From positions 24,242,001-24,306,000 of the forward strand of contig CM060733.1 of assembly GCA_030704615.1 (NCBI GenBank): a DNA stretch of 64,000 nt, in the 5' to 3' direction. Positions 23,894 through 33,814 of the stretch are shown in pieces; position 1 is the stretch's first letter, and the number at the start of each line of letters is the position of its first letter. This DNA comes from Takakia lepidozioides (taxonomy: Eukaryota > Streptophyta > Takakiopsida > Takakiales > Takakiaceae). The position numbers were made by a program, and so were the translations under genes. The notes below the pieces were generated by a model, which saw nothing but the letters and a program-made list of their open reading frames with translations, was not told the DNA's origin and ran no database searches.

Positions 23894-25013
23894 TGTTAGA
23901 GGACTGTAGGGGACTTAGACACTTATACGGGATCTGTAGGGTACCCTTAATTTTTGCACAGACTGAGACAAACAGGAACCTTAGGGGTGACAGCAGAGCA
24001 CTGTAGAAGGGGGTTACACAACCCACACAGCCCACACAGCCGTCACAGCCGTCACAGTCCACACAGCCCACACAGCCGACACAGCCGACACAGCCCACAC
24101 AGCCCGACACAGCCGACACAGCCCACACAGCCCACACAGCCGTCACAGCCAACACAGCCCGTCACAGCCGTCACAGCCCACACAGCCCGTCATAGTCGTC
24201 ACAGCCCACACAGCCCACACAGCCGTCACAGCCAACACAGCCCGTCACAGCCGTCACAGCCCACACAGCCCGTCATAGTCGTCACAGCCCACACAGCCCA
24301 CACAGCCCGTCACAGTCGTCACAGCAGACACAGCCCACACAGCCAGTCACAGCCCGGCATAGCCACACAGCCAGTCACAGCCCGACACAGCCAAACACAG
24401 CCAGTCACCGCTTGACACAGCTGTCACGATAATAGGGAACGAAGAGTAGGACAGGGAACGACTGTGGGGAACAACACCAGAGAAGGGAACATGTTAGTTC
24501 ACATACGACGGTTAGAGAGGGAAACGGTTAGAACCGCGGATAGGAGGATAAAGGGAAGAACGGGGATTATGATGAGATCATTATTCGGGGAGGACTTGGG
24601 AGTCAGGCGGAAGCGGAGATCGGAGAGCACGATGAAGGAGGATTAGTAGATGCTTGTTAGAGGCAAAGCCGTAGGGATATTGTAGAGGAGAATAGAGATA
24701 CAATGGCTTCGGCCTGATACCTGATAAATCATAATCTGATATTTATACGATACAATCACACTGTGTAGAGAGATCTGAGTGAAGCTGTGGATTGAATGGA
24801 GGAGTGAAGGAAACTAATACGTAATTATCAATGGTAAGGTAGCTAAGATGAATGCGAAAAGGGAAACAAATAGGAAACACCCCCATGATACACTAGCTGT
24901 AGGTCATGACTGATTGTTCTGCGCGGGCTGAGTACTTAGAGATTTCCAACTCTTCTATCTTGGAGTTTCCGCCTCGGATAGCGAAGGGATGGGTGAGTAA
25001 AAGCCGCGCGACA
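23894..25013 (+). repeat. 5' LTR of gypsy copy 1
   Basis: Starts TGTTAGAGGACTG and ends GCGCGACA. It contains a CACAGCC minisatellite (24014-24428) and a TATA-like ATTTATACG (24741-24749). The ATG of the extra ORF lies inside the LTR (24906). Confidence 0.95.
24014..24428 (+). repeat. CACAGCC minisatellite in LTR
   Basis: About 45 alternating short units: CACACAGCC, CGTCACAGC, CGACACAGC, CAACACAGC. The 3' LTR has the same array (32810-33224); gypsy copy 2 has a much shorter one (54775-54950). The 153-codon ORF through it is repeat-encoded. Confidence 0.9.
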
Positions 25014-25601
25014 TTTGGCGACCATACTGGGGAACTGGGACATGAACAACCAGATGTGACAGGCATCTGGTGGGATCATGGTGGTTGGACCATTAAAGAA
25101 TTTGAAGTGAATCAAATTCCCTGTGAAACGAAGGAAGAAAGATTGTCCAAACAGTTCTTTCAAAGGTTCTTGGAATTGCCAGACGGATGTAAAGAAAATA
25201 TTCTTAAACGAGTGCATGATGCTGATCCAGAATGGGGTCTGGAGAAAGGAGTGATAAAGATTTATCAGGTAGCCTGTAGAGGAAGAGCACGTTGGTTACC
25301 AACATTGGTTTATGTGATAGCATTGCTATCCATTAAACGAGTAGAGTTTGAAGGCTGGGAAGAAAGAAAGGTGAATGTTTATACTCATATGCATGAAGAG
25401 CTTGTACTGGTAAAGAATTGGATTCCAAAGGATATTTTGTGGATCAAACTCACACCAAGAACAGCTTTTCAGACTTGTTTGCCATATGGTTATATGGTAA
25501 CGGAGACTTCAAGTATAGCCAAGGGTGCATTGAAGCTTGAAAGAAATCCAGGCATATACGAGAGATATTACAGAAGAGAGTTTTGGTTATTGCCACATTA
25601 A
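24906..25601 (+). CDS. Extra upstream ORF of gypsy copy 1 (unknown function)
   Basis: 231 codons between LTR and gag. The first 36 codons (24906-25013) lie in the LTR and the frame reads straight through the primer-binding region. A homologue of the same length in copy 2 (55480-56175) differs at about seven residues and has no stop, although gag-pol of copy 2 has four lesions. Features: GIWWDHGGWTIKEFE, a Cys/Arg/Trp-containing YQVACRGRARWLP, and a hydrophobic LVYVIALLSI followed by charged sequence; no signal peptide. I do not recognise a family. Ogre-type elements have an ORF upstream of gag, which is the nearest precedent. It ends 22 bp before the gag ATG, in another frame. Starts further inside are possible if translation does not use the LTR ATG. 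Confidence 0.7.
   Translation: MTDCSARAEYLEISNSSILEFPPRIAKGWVSKSRATFGDHTGELGHEQPDVTGIWWDHGGWTIKEFEVNQIPCETKEERLSKQFFQRFLELPDGCKENILKRVHDADPEWGLEKGVIKIYQVACRGRARWLPTLVYVIALLSIKRVEFEGWEERKVNVYTHMHEELVLVKNWIPKDILWIKLTPRTAFQTCLPYGYMVTETSSIAKGALKLERNPGIYERYYRREFWLLPH
25016..25035 (+). other. Primer-binding-like site of gypsy copy 1
   Basis: TGGCGACCATACTGGGGAAC starts two bases after the LTR end. It has the form TGGCGAC..CTGGGGA seen after LTRs of plant non-chromoviral gypsy elements. The priming tRNA is not assigned. Confidence 0.65.
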
Positions 25602-25623
25602 AAAGAAATGAAAGACATGGGAC

Positions 25624-28365
25624 ATGAGTGATGAAAGAGAAGCTAGACGACAAAGATATTCATTAAAAAGGGAAAGCTATCTGAAAGCTAATTATCCATA
25701 TCTTTGGGAGAGAGGAATAGACATAGGGGAATCATCTGGACCTCTCACACCATCAAGATCAAAAAGTGCATCACCTATACCGGAAGAACTAGAGTTGGAT
25801 GCCACTCCTTCTGTTTCTTTGCAAGAAAGATTAAGGGAATTGGTACAGGAAGAAGATCAATCAAGAGGTGAAAGATCTGAGGTACATCCTTGGATAAAAG
25901 ATTTGACAGAAATCTTTGATAAAAGTTGGCATGGAACACCAAAAGCAGGAACTCCAGTTTCTGAAGCAGAAGATGAAGAAGGAGATGAGGATGTGGCAGA
26001 GCCAACGGAGAGTTCAGACTCTCCAACACCATTACAGTTGAGTTACATGAGTGAAGAAGAAACCCAAGGGCAGAACTTGAATGATGAAAACAGAGAGAAG
26101 AAATTGGAAGAGGAAGAATATGAAGAAGTAGACCCAACAGCTGAGGTTGAGACTACAACCAGGACATCCCAACCCGTTGGACCTGGATCAAGTGGAGCAC
26201 TTGGATCACAGGCCAACGAAGGTGTCGGCTCAGGGGGATCAGGCGGGCTGCCTGGATCTGGCTCTGGGGGGACAGGGAGTGTGGGAAGTAGTGCAACTGA
26301 AGCTGGGAATACTGTGAATATCGTGGGGCCAGAAGCAGGGAGTGCTCAAGGGCCACCACTTGGTGGAAGATCCACCACAAAAACAACAGGTCCAGAAGGA
26401 CCAGCACCAGCAAGGGTGCCAGCACCTGTCAGTGGGCAGAAGGTAGGGCCACAGATGGCGTTACAACCAACACGGGCAAAACCACCCTTTCCAATATATT
26501 CAGGAAAAGGGGATCCCGATGTACACATTAGCCAATTTGAGCACATGTGTATAGTGAACAATGAGAATGGCGATGATGCCAAGATGAGACTGTTTCCTTG
26601 TTCACTTATCAAGAAAGCAAGTGAATGGTATGCAAGATTCCCTGATAATCATTTCCTAACCTGGAATGGCTTGAATACAGCATTTCGAAATAGGTTCAGG
26701 ACAAGTAAAACTGAGGATGAAGTGTATGGAAGTTTACAACAGCTGAAGCAGAAGAAGCATGAAACTGTTGAAGAGTATATGGAGAAGATGGAATTGATGA
26801 TGAAAAAGCTGGCTGCAGTACCAGCACCCGGTTTACAGAAGACTTGGTTTGTGAGTGGACTAAGACCAGAGTTGCAGAAGAAAGTGGATATGTTACCCCA
26901 TAATACAGTGGAGGAGGCATTTGAAACTGCGAACAGAATTGAGCAATTGGGAATGCTCAGGAGAGAGAAAAAGGAAGATGAGGACTCTGAAGATGAGTCA
27001 GATGAAGAAGAAGAGCAAGAACTAAAAAGAAAGAGTAAGAGAAAGGAAAAGTTGAAGAGGGATAACTATGAGAAAAGATTGGAAGAAATCTTGAAGAAGT
27101 ATGCCACAGAGGCTGCAACACATTGGAGGAAGGGTGTATGGTGTGCAAAGTGCCAGAATGAAGGCCATACCACTACAGAATGCCACATGAAGGAGAAACA
27201 CTGTACTATCTGTAAAATGGATAACCATTCTACTGAGAATTGTTACTACAACAGAAGGACAGCTGCCAGAGAACCTAGGCAAGTGAGGGTGCATCAGGTG
27301 CAACCCCAGCCAAGAAGAAGCAATGATCAGGACCACTATGGTAGGTCTGGTGGTTATAACAATGGCATGGAAGGAAGAGGTAATTCAAGAGGGAATTACC
27401 AAGGAAATTCCAGAGGCAACTATCAGGGTAATCCGAGGGGGAATTACCAGCCCGGGAATCAGGATTATAGAAATAATCCAAGACCAGACCAAGGGCGAGG
27501 ACCCAATGGTGAAGAGCTATGTTACTATTGTAATCAGCCAGGACATCGCAAGGCAGCCTGTTCATTCTGGATAAGACACCAGAATGAGATGAGAGCTCCT
27601 GTGAATGAGGGCCCAGTGGTGGCAGCTCACATGGTTAGGCCATGTGTTGTACCAGAAGTAAGTACAATGATAGTAACAAGAAGTAAAGCTAAACTAATAC
27701 CTCCAGTAGAAGAGGAAGAAGATGAGACTGGAAGTGGCAATGATATGCCTGAAGAGGAAGAGACTTGGAAGGATGAGAAGGAACTGCACAAGGAAGTGGC
27801 AGATACTATAAGGGAAATGCAAAAGAGTACTGATATTCCTGTGGCAGATTCCTCTGATTCGGATGGAGAAAAAGAGGAGAGTGAGGAAGAAAGGAGAAAA
27901 GAAGATGCAGACATGCAAAGTAATGAAGAGACTTTGGCTGAAGTAATATGTCAGACCAAAGCAGAAATTACCATTGGACAGCTATTAGCTGTGGCACCTT
28001 ATTGTAGGCACAGGCTGTATCAGGCAATCAATCGAATTGCCCAAGAAACAGGAAACACAGACCTGAACAGCAAGGTGACCAGTTATAATGTGAAGCCGGA
28101 AGGGCGAGAACCAGTCATGGACTTTGATGATTCTATGCCAGTAATCCAATTGAGAATTGGAAGCACAGAACTAACTGATGTACTGATAGATGGTGGTTCT
28201 GGAGTAAATATCATGACAGACCAATTAAGGAAGAAGCTTGGTCTAAGTAACATGAAACCAGCCCCATTTACAGTAACAATGGCAGATCAAAGAAGTGTAC
28301 AGCCATTGGGATTAATAAGAGGAGTTAAGATACAGATACAGAAAATGATCTTTCTGATCAAGTAA
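25624..28365 (+). CDS. Gag and protease of gypsy copy 1
   Basis: 913 codons. An acidic, Ser/Pro-rich N-terminus and a Gly/Ser linker (residues about 180-230) precede a Retrotrans_gag core (about 305-440: FEHMCIVNNE, KASEWYARF, FRNRFR). A Lys/Glu-rich coiled stretch follows, then three CCHC knuckles: CAKCQNEGHTTTEC and CTICKMDNHSTENC (about 505-540) and CYYCNQPGHRKAAC (about 633). An RGNYQGN-type repeat lies before the last knuckle. The aspartic protease motif VLIDGGSGVNIM is at about 850. The frame stops at 28363-28365 because of a missing C after 28360. Copy 2 has that base and reads through, so the native product is one Gag-Pol polyprotein. Confidence 0.93.
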   Translation: MSDEREARRQRYSLKRESYLKANYPYLWERGIDIGESSGPLTPSRSKSASPIPEELELDATPSVSLQERLRELVQEEDQSRGERSEVHPWIKDLTEIFDKSWHGTPKAGTPVSEAEDEEGDEDVAEPTESSDSPTPLQLSYMSEEETQGQNLNDENREKKLEEEEYEEVDPTAEVETTTRTSQPVGPGSSGALGSQANEGVGSGGSGGLPGSGSGGTGSVGSSATEAGNTVNIVGPEAGSAQGPPLGGRSTTKTTGPEGPAPARVPAPVSGQKVGPQMALQPTRAKPPFPIYSGKGDPDVHISQFEHMCIVNNENGDDAKMRLFPCSLIKKASEWYARFPDNHFLTWNGLNTAFRNRFRTSKTEDEVYGSLQQLKQKKHETVEEYMEKMELMMKKLAAVPAPGLQKTWFVSGLRPELQKKVDMLPHNTVEEAFETANRIEQLGMLRREKKEDEDSEDESDEEEEQELKRKSKRKEKLKRDNYEKRLEEILKKYATEAATHWRKGVWCAKCQNEGHTTTECHMKEKHCTICKMDNHSTENCYYNRRTAAREPRQVRVHQVQPQPRRSNDQDHYGRSGGYNNGMEGRGNSRGNYQGNSRGNYQGNPRGNYQPGNQDYRNNPRPDQGRGPNGEELCYYCNQPGHRKAACSFWIRHQNEMRAPVNEGPVVAAHMVRPCVVPEVSTMIVTRSKAKLIPPVEEEEDETGSGNDMPEEEETWKDEKELHKEVADTIREMQKSTDIPVADSSDSDGEKEESEEERRKEDADMQSNEETLAEVICQTKAEITIGQLLAVAPYCRHRLYQAINRIAQETGNTDLNSKVTSYNVKPEGREPVMDFDDSMPVIQLRIGSTELTDVLIDGGSGVNIMTDQLRKKLGLSNMKPAPFTVTMADQRSVQPLGLIRGVKIQIQKMIFLIK

Positions 28366-28376
28366 CTGTATTAAAA

Positions 28377-31300
28377 ATGGATGAAGTCATGGAGGCTTAT
28401 TCCTTATTATTGGGACGTCCGTGGCTGAAACAGGCCAGGGTATTCCATGACTGGAATTCTCAGTTACTAACTGTGCATAATGGGATGCACGAGATACAAA
28501 TTACCACAAAGAAATCTAGTAGATTACCTGCTACAAGAAGACCTCGAGGAGTCAGAGAGTATGACTGGAGGGGAGGACTGGATGAGGAGCAGGAAGCTAC
28601 CCTATTTGCTGCACACCCAGAGTGGGAGCAAGTTGCAGAGATGCGGCTGGAAAGCCTAAGTTGTTTGAGAGGTATCTGCTGTGGTGTAGTGACAGCAACA
28701 CCAACGGAAGAAGAAACCAGCATTTACCCATCACATTTCTATGAAGAAAGAGAAGGAGAAATAGAAATCCTAGAAGAACCAGCCACTGTGAGCTTACAGG
28801 ATGAAGTGGTGACTGGTTGGACAATCACAGCTGATGAGCAGGTGAGAGAAGTAAATGTGGGAACTCCGGAGGAACCAAGGATGGTGAAAGTAGGAGCTGA
28901 TTTGGAGCCGGAATTCTTCGAAGAAGCTAAAAGCTTGTTCATCAAATACAGAGATGTATTTGCTTGGAGCTATGAGGATCTAAAAGGGATACCACCTGAA
29001 GTCTGTCAGCATAAAATTGAACTGGAACCAGGGTCAGTGCCAATCAAGCAGGCGAGGTATAGAATGAATCCCAACTACGCACAGAAGGTTGGAGAAGAGA
29101 TAAAGAAGTTGGCTGAGGCTAAGTTTATATACCCAATAGAGTATACAACTTGGTTGTCACCCATTGTTATAGTTCCCAAGAAGAATGGCAAACTAAGAGT
29201 ATGTGTGAACTATAAGAAGCTGAATGCTTGTACGAAGAAAGATCCTTTCCCTTTGCCATTCACAGAAGCAGTATTAGACACTGTGGCAGGCCATGAGATG
29301 TACTCATTCATGGATGGCTTCAGTGGTTATAATCAAGTGCAAGTGACAGAAGAAGACCAAGGGAAAACAGCTTTCATCACAGACTGGGGGGCTTATGCAT
29401 ACAAAGTCATGCCCTTTGGACTTTGTAATGCACCAGCGACCTTTCAGAGAGTGATAAGTGAATCTTTTCAAGAGTATCTGGATGATTTCATGCAGGTGTT
29501 TTTGGATGATTTCAGTGTGTACAGCTCTAAGAATGAGCACTTGCATAAATTGGAGTTATGCCTGGCCAGATGCAGGATGAGAGGTCTGGGCTTGAATCCA
29601 GAGAAGTGTACTTTCTGTGTGAACTCAGGGGTGCTTCTGGGACACATAGTGTGTAAGAAGGGACTTCTTGTGGATCCCAGGAAGACAGAGTCCATTAAAG
29701 TCTCTCCACCACCAGTGAATGTTAAGAGTTTAAGGAGATTCCTTGGGCAAACCAGTTATTACAGAAGATTTGTCAAAAGGTATGCACAAATAGCAGCACC
29801 ATTGAGCAAGCTTCTGAAGAAAGATGCAGTGTTTGCATGGACAGCTGAATGTCAACAGGCGTTTGAGGAACTTACACTGTCAGTAACAACTACACCTGTG
29901 CTGATTAACCCTCACTGGCATGTAGTATTTCATGTTCACTGCGATGCATCAGGAGAAGCATTGGGAGCGGTGTTAGCCCAGAATGTTACAGGGAATATAG
30001 ATTCACCTGTGTACTATGCTAGCCGGTTGATGAACAGTGCTGAGAGGAACTATAGCACAACGGAAAGAGAAGCATTGGCAATGATCTATGCAGTGAAGAA
30101 ATTCAGGCATTACCTATTGGGAAGAAAGTTTATGTTTTATGTGGATCACCAGGCTCTGATATATCTGGTGAACAAACCTTTGATAAGTGGAAGGATAGCG
30201 AGGTGGTTAATAATCTTGCATGAGTTTGAGTTCGAGGTTATTTACAAGCCTGGCCGTTTGCATCTTGTGGCAGATCATTTGTCACGACTAACAACAGGAG
30301 AGGCCGCCACAGGAGTGGACGATCAGTTACCTGATGCGAGTTTATTTGTAATGGAGGTGCAAGGAAGTGCAGATGAATGGTTAGATTGGCAATGGCCAAT
30401 CAGATACTACCTTGCTCATGGTCAGTGCCCACCTAGTTATGGTAAGGAGCAAAGGAAAAGAATTGCTATCAGAGCTTTACCTTATACTATGGTAGGAAGC
30501 AGAATGTATAAGTTAGGACCTGATGGAGTACTAAAACGATGCTTGTACCACCATGAAGTAAATAAAGTCTTGGAGGAAGTTCATAAAGGAGTGGCTGGAG
30601 GTCATTTTGGAGAAGAGACTACCAGTAGAAAGATACTACTCGCAGGATACTGGTGGCCTACGTTGTTCAAAGATGTACATGAGTATTGTCAGAAGTGTGA
30701 TGAATGTCAGAGGCTAGGACCTTTGCAGAGATCTGGAAGAATGGCCTTGCATCCTACAATGCCTACGGAACCATTTCAGAAATGGGGACTAGACTTTGTT
30801 GGACCAATTAATCCACCATCCAAGAATACACGAAACAGGTACATAATTACAGCCACTGATTATACTACAAAGTGGGTGGAAGCTAAAGCTTTGAGGGACA
30901 ACACAGCCAAGTCCACAGCAAGGTTCCTGTACGAGAACATACTTACACGATTTGGATGTCCCTTAGAATTTATCAGTGATCAAGGAAGTCACTTCATGAA
31001 TGAGACCATTGAGTTATTGACTAAAGAGTTTATGATTGTGCATAGAAAGAGTACAACATATTACCCACAGGGTAATGGACAGGCAGAGGCTACCAACAAA
31101 ATACTATGTACTATCTTGGCTAAGATAGTCAATGCAAACAGAACGGATTGGGATACAAAGCTGCTGACAGCTTTGTGGTCATACAGGACTTCATATAAAG
31201 TCACCACTAAGTATACACCATTCCAATTAGTTTATGGTATGGAAGCCTTACTTCCAGTGGAATTCCTGTTACCTACCATGAGAACAGAGTGGGGAAAAAG

Positions 31301-32657
31301 AATGGAATTGCAAGACTCCATCAAGGTCAGGAAACATGAATTATACCATGTGGAAGAAGTACGTGCTGATGCAGCTGATAATATGACCAGAATTCAGATG
31401 AAGCGAAAGGAACAGTTTGATAAAGGCAAATTAAAGACTTTTAAGACGGGGGATTTGGTTTTATGGTTGCAGAAGAAAGGAAAGATTCAAGCTTCTAAGC
31501 TTAAATCACCATGGAAAGGACCTTATGTCATACAAAAGATGTATGATAACAACACAGCCATGTTACAAACCATTAACAAGGAAATGCTGGGAAGAGTCAA
31601 TGCAAATAAGTTGAAGGGGTACAGTGGTATCCATGACAAACCCCTGCAACATGATTTGCATGTTGAACCGCAAGAGCAGTCACGGGCTGCACCAGTGTTA
31701 CGAACGGAGTATGGAACACTTGTCGCTAGGCCCAGTATATATGACCGGGGTGGGCAAAACAAACGTGACACAGCCTATCACAGCCCATCACGGCGTGACA
31801 CAGCCTATCACAGCCCATCACGACGTGACACAGCCAACCACAGCCCAGCAAGGCGCACCACAGCCTATCACAGCCCATCACGACGTGACACAGCCTATCA
31901 CAGCCCATCACGACGTGACACAGCCTATCACAGCCCGTCACGACGTGACACAGCCAACCACAACCCAGCAAGGCGTGACACAGCCTATCACAACCTACCG
32001 CAGCGTGTCACAGCCTATCACAGCTTACCACAGTGCAACACAGCCTATCACAGCTCAAGACAGCCTACTAAAGTTACACGATCCATAGAATCAGTGACAA
32101 GTGGACACATAAAAACTTCAGTAAAATGGCTGAAGGAAGAAGAAACGGAAATTAATTTAAAAATAGACACGTGGAGGTCAGGGTGCGACACACAGCAGAG
32201 AATGAAGTGCAAGGACAGGTGTCAAAAAGAAAGAGGACAGGAACGGCCGTCAAAAGGGATGAAAGGCGGACCCATTAATGATTACGGAAAAAGGGAAACA
32301 GAACGAACGGCAAGTACAGAAAAGCCGAATTCATGTCGCATGTGTGATCCTAGTGGACTATCCAACAGGGAAAGTCCACTAAAGAAGATAAAAGTTAAAA
32401 TCCAGTCACAGCGGCCACAGCCAATAGAAAACCAGAAAAATGATCAAGAAAATGGAGGGAAATTGAGCGCAAGAGGCGGCGTCGTTCAGAGTAACGGGCG
32501 TCTCGACAGGAAGGCCTCACTTATCCAGGTAGTAATCAACCATCTCCATCAACCAGAGACAGACCTCGGGCTCGTACACACAGCCCACCACGAAACTCTC
32601 AACGTCAACAAAGTGATCACTCACAAAGGTTTGCTACTCGAAAACAGTAAACCGTGA
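28377..32657 (+). CDS. Pol (RT, RNase H, integrase) of gypsy copy 1
   Basis: 1426 codons. RT: LRVCVNYKKLNA, FMDGFSGYNQ, MPFGLCNAPATFQR, and catalytic VFLDDFSVY near residue 376. RNase H: FHVHCDASGEALGAV (about 518), TEREALAMIYAVKKFRHY, YVDHQALIYLV (about 590), ADHLSRL. Integrase: HHCC finger (HKGVAGGHF to CQKCDECQ, about 735-775), catalytic WGLDFVGP, FISDQGSHF and NGQAEATNK (about 802-905), then a GPYVIQKMYDNN-type C-terminus. Residues about 1130-1236 are tandem HSPSRRDTAY-like repeats, followed by a basic tail to the polypurine tract. The start shown is only the first Met after the one-base deletion that separates it from gag. All catalytic residues are present. Confidence 0.95.
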   Translation: MDEVMEAYSLLLGRPWLKQARVFHDWNSQLLTVHNGMHEIQITTKKSSRLPATRRPRGVREYDWRGGLDEEQEATLFAAHPEWEQVAEMRLESLSCLRGICCGVVTATPTEEETSIYPSHFYEEREGEIEILEEPATVSLQDEVVTGWTITADEQVREVNVGTPEEPRMVKVGADLEPEFFEEAKSLFIKYRDVFAWSYEDLKGIPPEVCQHKIELEPGSVPIKQARYRMNPNYAQKVGEEIKKLAEAKFIYPIEYTTWLSPIVIVPKKNGKLRVCVNYKKLNACTKKDPFPLPFTEAVLDTVAGHEMYSFMDGFSGYNQVQVTEEDQGKTAFITDWGAYAYKVMPFGLCNAPATFQRVISESFQEYLDDFMQVFLDDFSVYSSKNEHLHKLELCLARCRMRGLGLNPEKCTFCVNSGVLLGHIVCKKGLLVDPRKTESIKVSPPPVNVKSLRRFLGQTSYYRRFVKRYAQIAAPLSKLLKKDAVFAWTAECQQAFEELTLSVTTTPVLINPHWHVVFHVHCDASGEALGAVLAQNVTGNIDSPVYYASRLMNSAERNYSTTEREALAMIYAVKKFRHYLLGRKFMFYVDHQALIYLVNKPLISGRIARWLIILHEFEFEVIYKPGRLHLVADHLSRLTTGEAATGVDDQLPDASLFVMEVQGSADEWLDWQWPIRYYLAHGQCPPSYGKEQRKRIAIRALPYTMVGSRMYKLGPDGVLKRCLYHHEVNKVLEEVHKGVAGGHFGEETTSRKILLAGYWWPTLFKDVHEYCQKCDECQRLGPLQRSGRMALHPTMPTEPFQKWGLDFVGPINPPSKNTRNRYIITATDYTTKWVEAKALRDNTAKSTARFLYENILTRFGCPLEFISDQGSHFMNETIELLTKEFMIVHRKSTTYYPQGNGQAEATNKILCTILAKIVNANRTDWDTKLLTALWSYRTSYKVTTKYTPFQLVYGMEALLPVEFLLPTMRTEWGKRMELQDSIKVRKHELYHVEEVRADAADNMTRIQMKRKEQFDKGKLKTFKTGDLVLWLQKKGKIQASKLKSPWKGPYVIQKMYDNNTAMLQTINKEMLGRVNANKLKGYSGIHDKPLQHDLHVEPQEQSRAAPVLRTEYGTLVARPSIYDRGGQNKRDTAYHSPSRRDTAYHSPSRRDTANHSPARRTTAYHSPSRRDTAYHSPSRRDTAYHSPSRRDTANHNPARRDTAYHNLPQRVTAYHSLPQCNTAYHSSRQPTKVTRSIESVTSGHIKTSVKWLKEEETEINLKIDTWRSGCDTQQRMKCKDRCQKERGQERPSKGMKGGPINDYGKRETERTASTEKPNSCRMCDPSGLSNRESPLKKIKVKIQSQRPQPIENQKNDQENGGKLSARGGVVQSNGRLDRKASLIQVVINHLHQPETDLGLVHTAHHETLNVNKVITHKGLLLENSKP
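31765..32085 (+). repeat. 30-bp coding minisatellite at the 3' end of pol
   Basis: Ten or so units CGTGACACAGCC + TATCACAGCCCATCA encode DTAYHSPSRR-type peptides. The CACAGCC core is the same as in the LTR minisatellite. Copy 2 has fewer, more diverged units (62320-62530). Confidence 0.85.
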
Positions 32658-32670
32658 GGACACGGCTTTT

Positions 32671-32689
32671 TGAGGGGGGAAGGGGTAAA
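32671..32689 (+). other. Polypurine tract of gypsy copy 1
   Basis: TGAGGGGGGAAGGGGTAAA directly precedes the TGTTAG start of the 3' LTR; this is the usual plus-strand primer position. Confidence 0.9.
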
Positions 32690-33809
32690 TGTTAGAGGAC
32701 TGTAGGGGACTTAGACACTTATACGGGATCTGTAGGGTACCCTTAATTTTTGCACAGACTGAGACAAACAGGAACCTTAGGGGTGACAGCAGAGCACTGT
32801 AGAAGGGGGTTACACAACCCACACAGCCCACACAGCCGTCACAGCCGTCACAGTCCACACAGCCCACACAGCCGACACAGCCGACACAGCCCACACAGCC
32901 CGACACAGCCGACACAGCCCACACAGCCCACACAGCCGTCACAGCCAACACAGCCCGTCACAGCCGTCACAGCCCACACAGCCCGTCATAGTCGTCACAG
33001 CCCACACAGCCCACACAGCCGTCACAGCCAACACAGCCCGTCACAGCCGTCACAGCCCACAGAGCCCGTCATAGTCGTCACAGCCCACACAGCCCACACA
33101 GCCCGTCACAGTCGTCACAGCAGACACAGCCCACACAGCCAGTCACAGCCCGGCATAGCCACACAGCCAGTCACAGCCCGACACAGCCAAACACAGCCAG
33201 TCACCGCTTGACACAGCTGTCACGATAATAGGGAACGAAGAGTAGGACAGGGAACGACTGTGGGGAACAACACCAGAGAAGGGAACATGTTAGTTCACAT
33301 ACGACGGTTAGAGAGGGAAACGGTTAGAACCGCGGATAGGAGGATAAAGGGAAGAACGGGGATTATGATGAGATCATTATTCGGGGAGGACTTGGGAGTC
33401 AGGCGGAAGCGGAGATCGGAGAGCACGATGAAGGAGGATTAGTAGATGCTTGTTAGAGGCAAAGCCGTAGGGATATTGTAGAGGAGAATAGAGATACAAT
33501 GGCTTCGGCCTGATACCTGATAAATCATAATCTGATATTTATACGATACAATCACACTGTGTAGAGAGATCTGAGTGAAGCTGTGGATTGAATGGAGGAG
33601 TGAAGGAAACTAATACGTAATTATCAATGGTAAGGTAGCTAAGATGAATGCGAAAAGGGAAACAAATAGGAAACACCCCCATGATACACTAGCTGTAGGT
33701 CATGACTGATTGTTCTGCGCGGGCTGAGTACTTAGAGATTTCCAACTCTTCTATCTTGGAGTTTCCGCCTCGGATAGCGAAGGGATGGGTGAGTAAAAGC
33801 CGCGCGACA
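32690..33809 (+). repeat. 3' LTR of gypsy copy 1
   Basis: 1120 bp, the same length as the 5' LTR. Read side by side, the only difference I find is G at 33062 for C at 24266. It is followed by AGAGC (33810-33814) and the resumed hAT coding sequence. The extra-ORF ATG is duplicated here (33702) and reads into hAT sequence, which is not a gene. Confidence 0.95.
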
Positions 33810-33814
33810 AGAGC

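Larger units (their letters stand above)
23894..33809 (+). mobile_element. Ty3/gypsy LTR retrotransposon, copy 1 (young, nearly intact)
   Basis: A 9,916-bp element with 1120-bp LTRs (TG...CA) that differ at one base I can find (C at 24266, G at 33062), a primer-binding-like site, polypurine tract and 5-bp duplication. The ORF order is extra ORF (24906-25601), gag-protease (25624-28365) and RT-RNase H-integrase (28377-32657). RT motifs (MPFGLCNAPATFQR, VFLDDFSVY) and the absence of a chromodomain place it with the non-chromoviral OTA-like (Ogre/Tat/Athila) gypsy group. A one-base deletion between gag and pol is the only clear lesion. Confidence 0.95.

Noticed and set aside
24014-24428. CACAGCC repeats as a CRISPR array, or the 153-codon frame as a protein
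   Set aside because: The units are 7-9 bp with no spacers, lie inside an LTR and recur at 32810-33224. The frame is encoded by the repeat only.
28363-28380. Programmed gag-pol frameshift in gypsy copy 1
   Set aside because: Copy 2 has the two regions fused in one frame; copy 1 simply lacks one base.
31624-32088. 154-codon frame overlapping the end of pol
   Set aside because: It is the +1 shadow of the 30-bp repeat in the pol frame.
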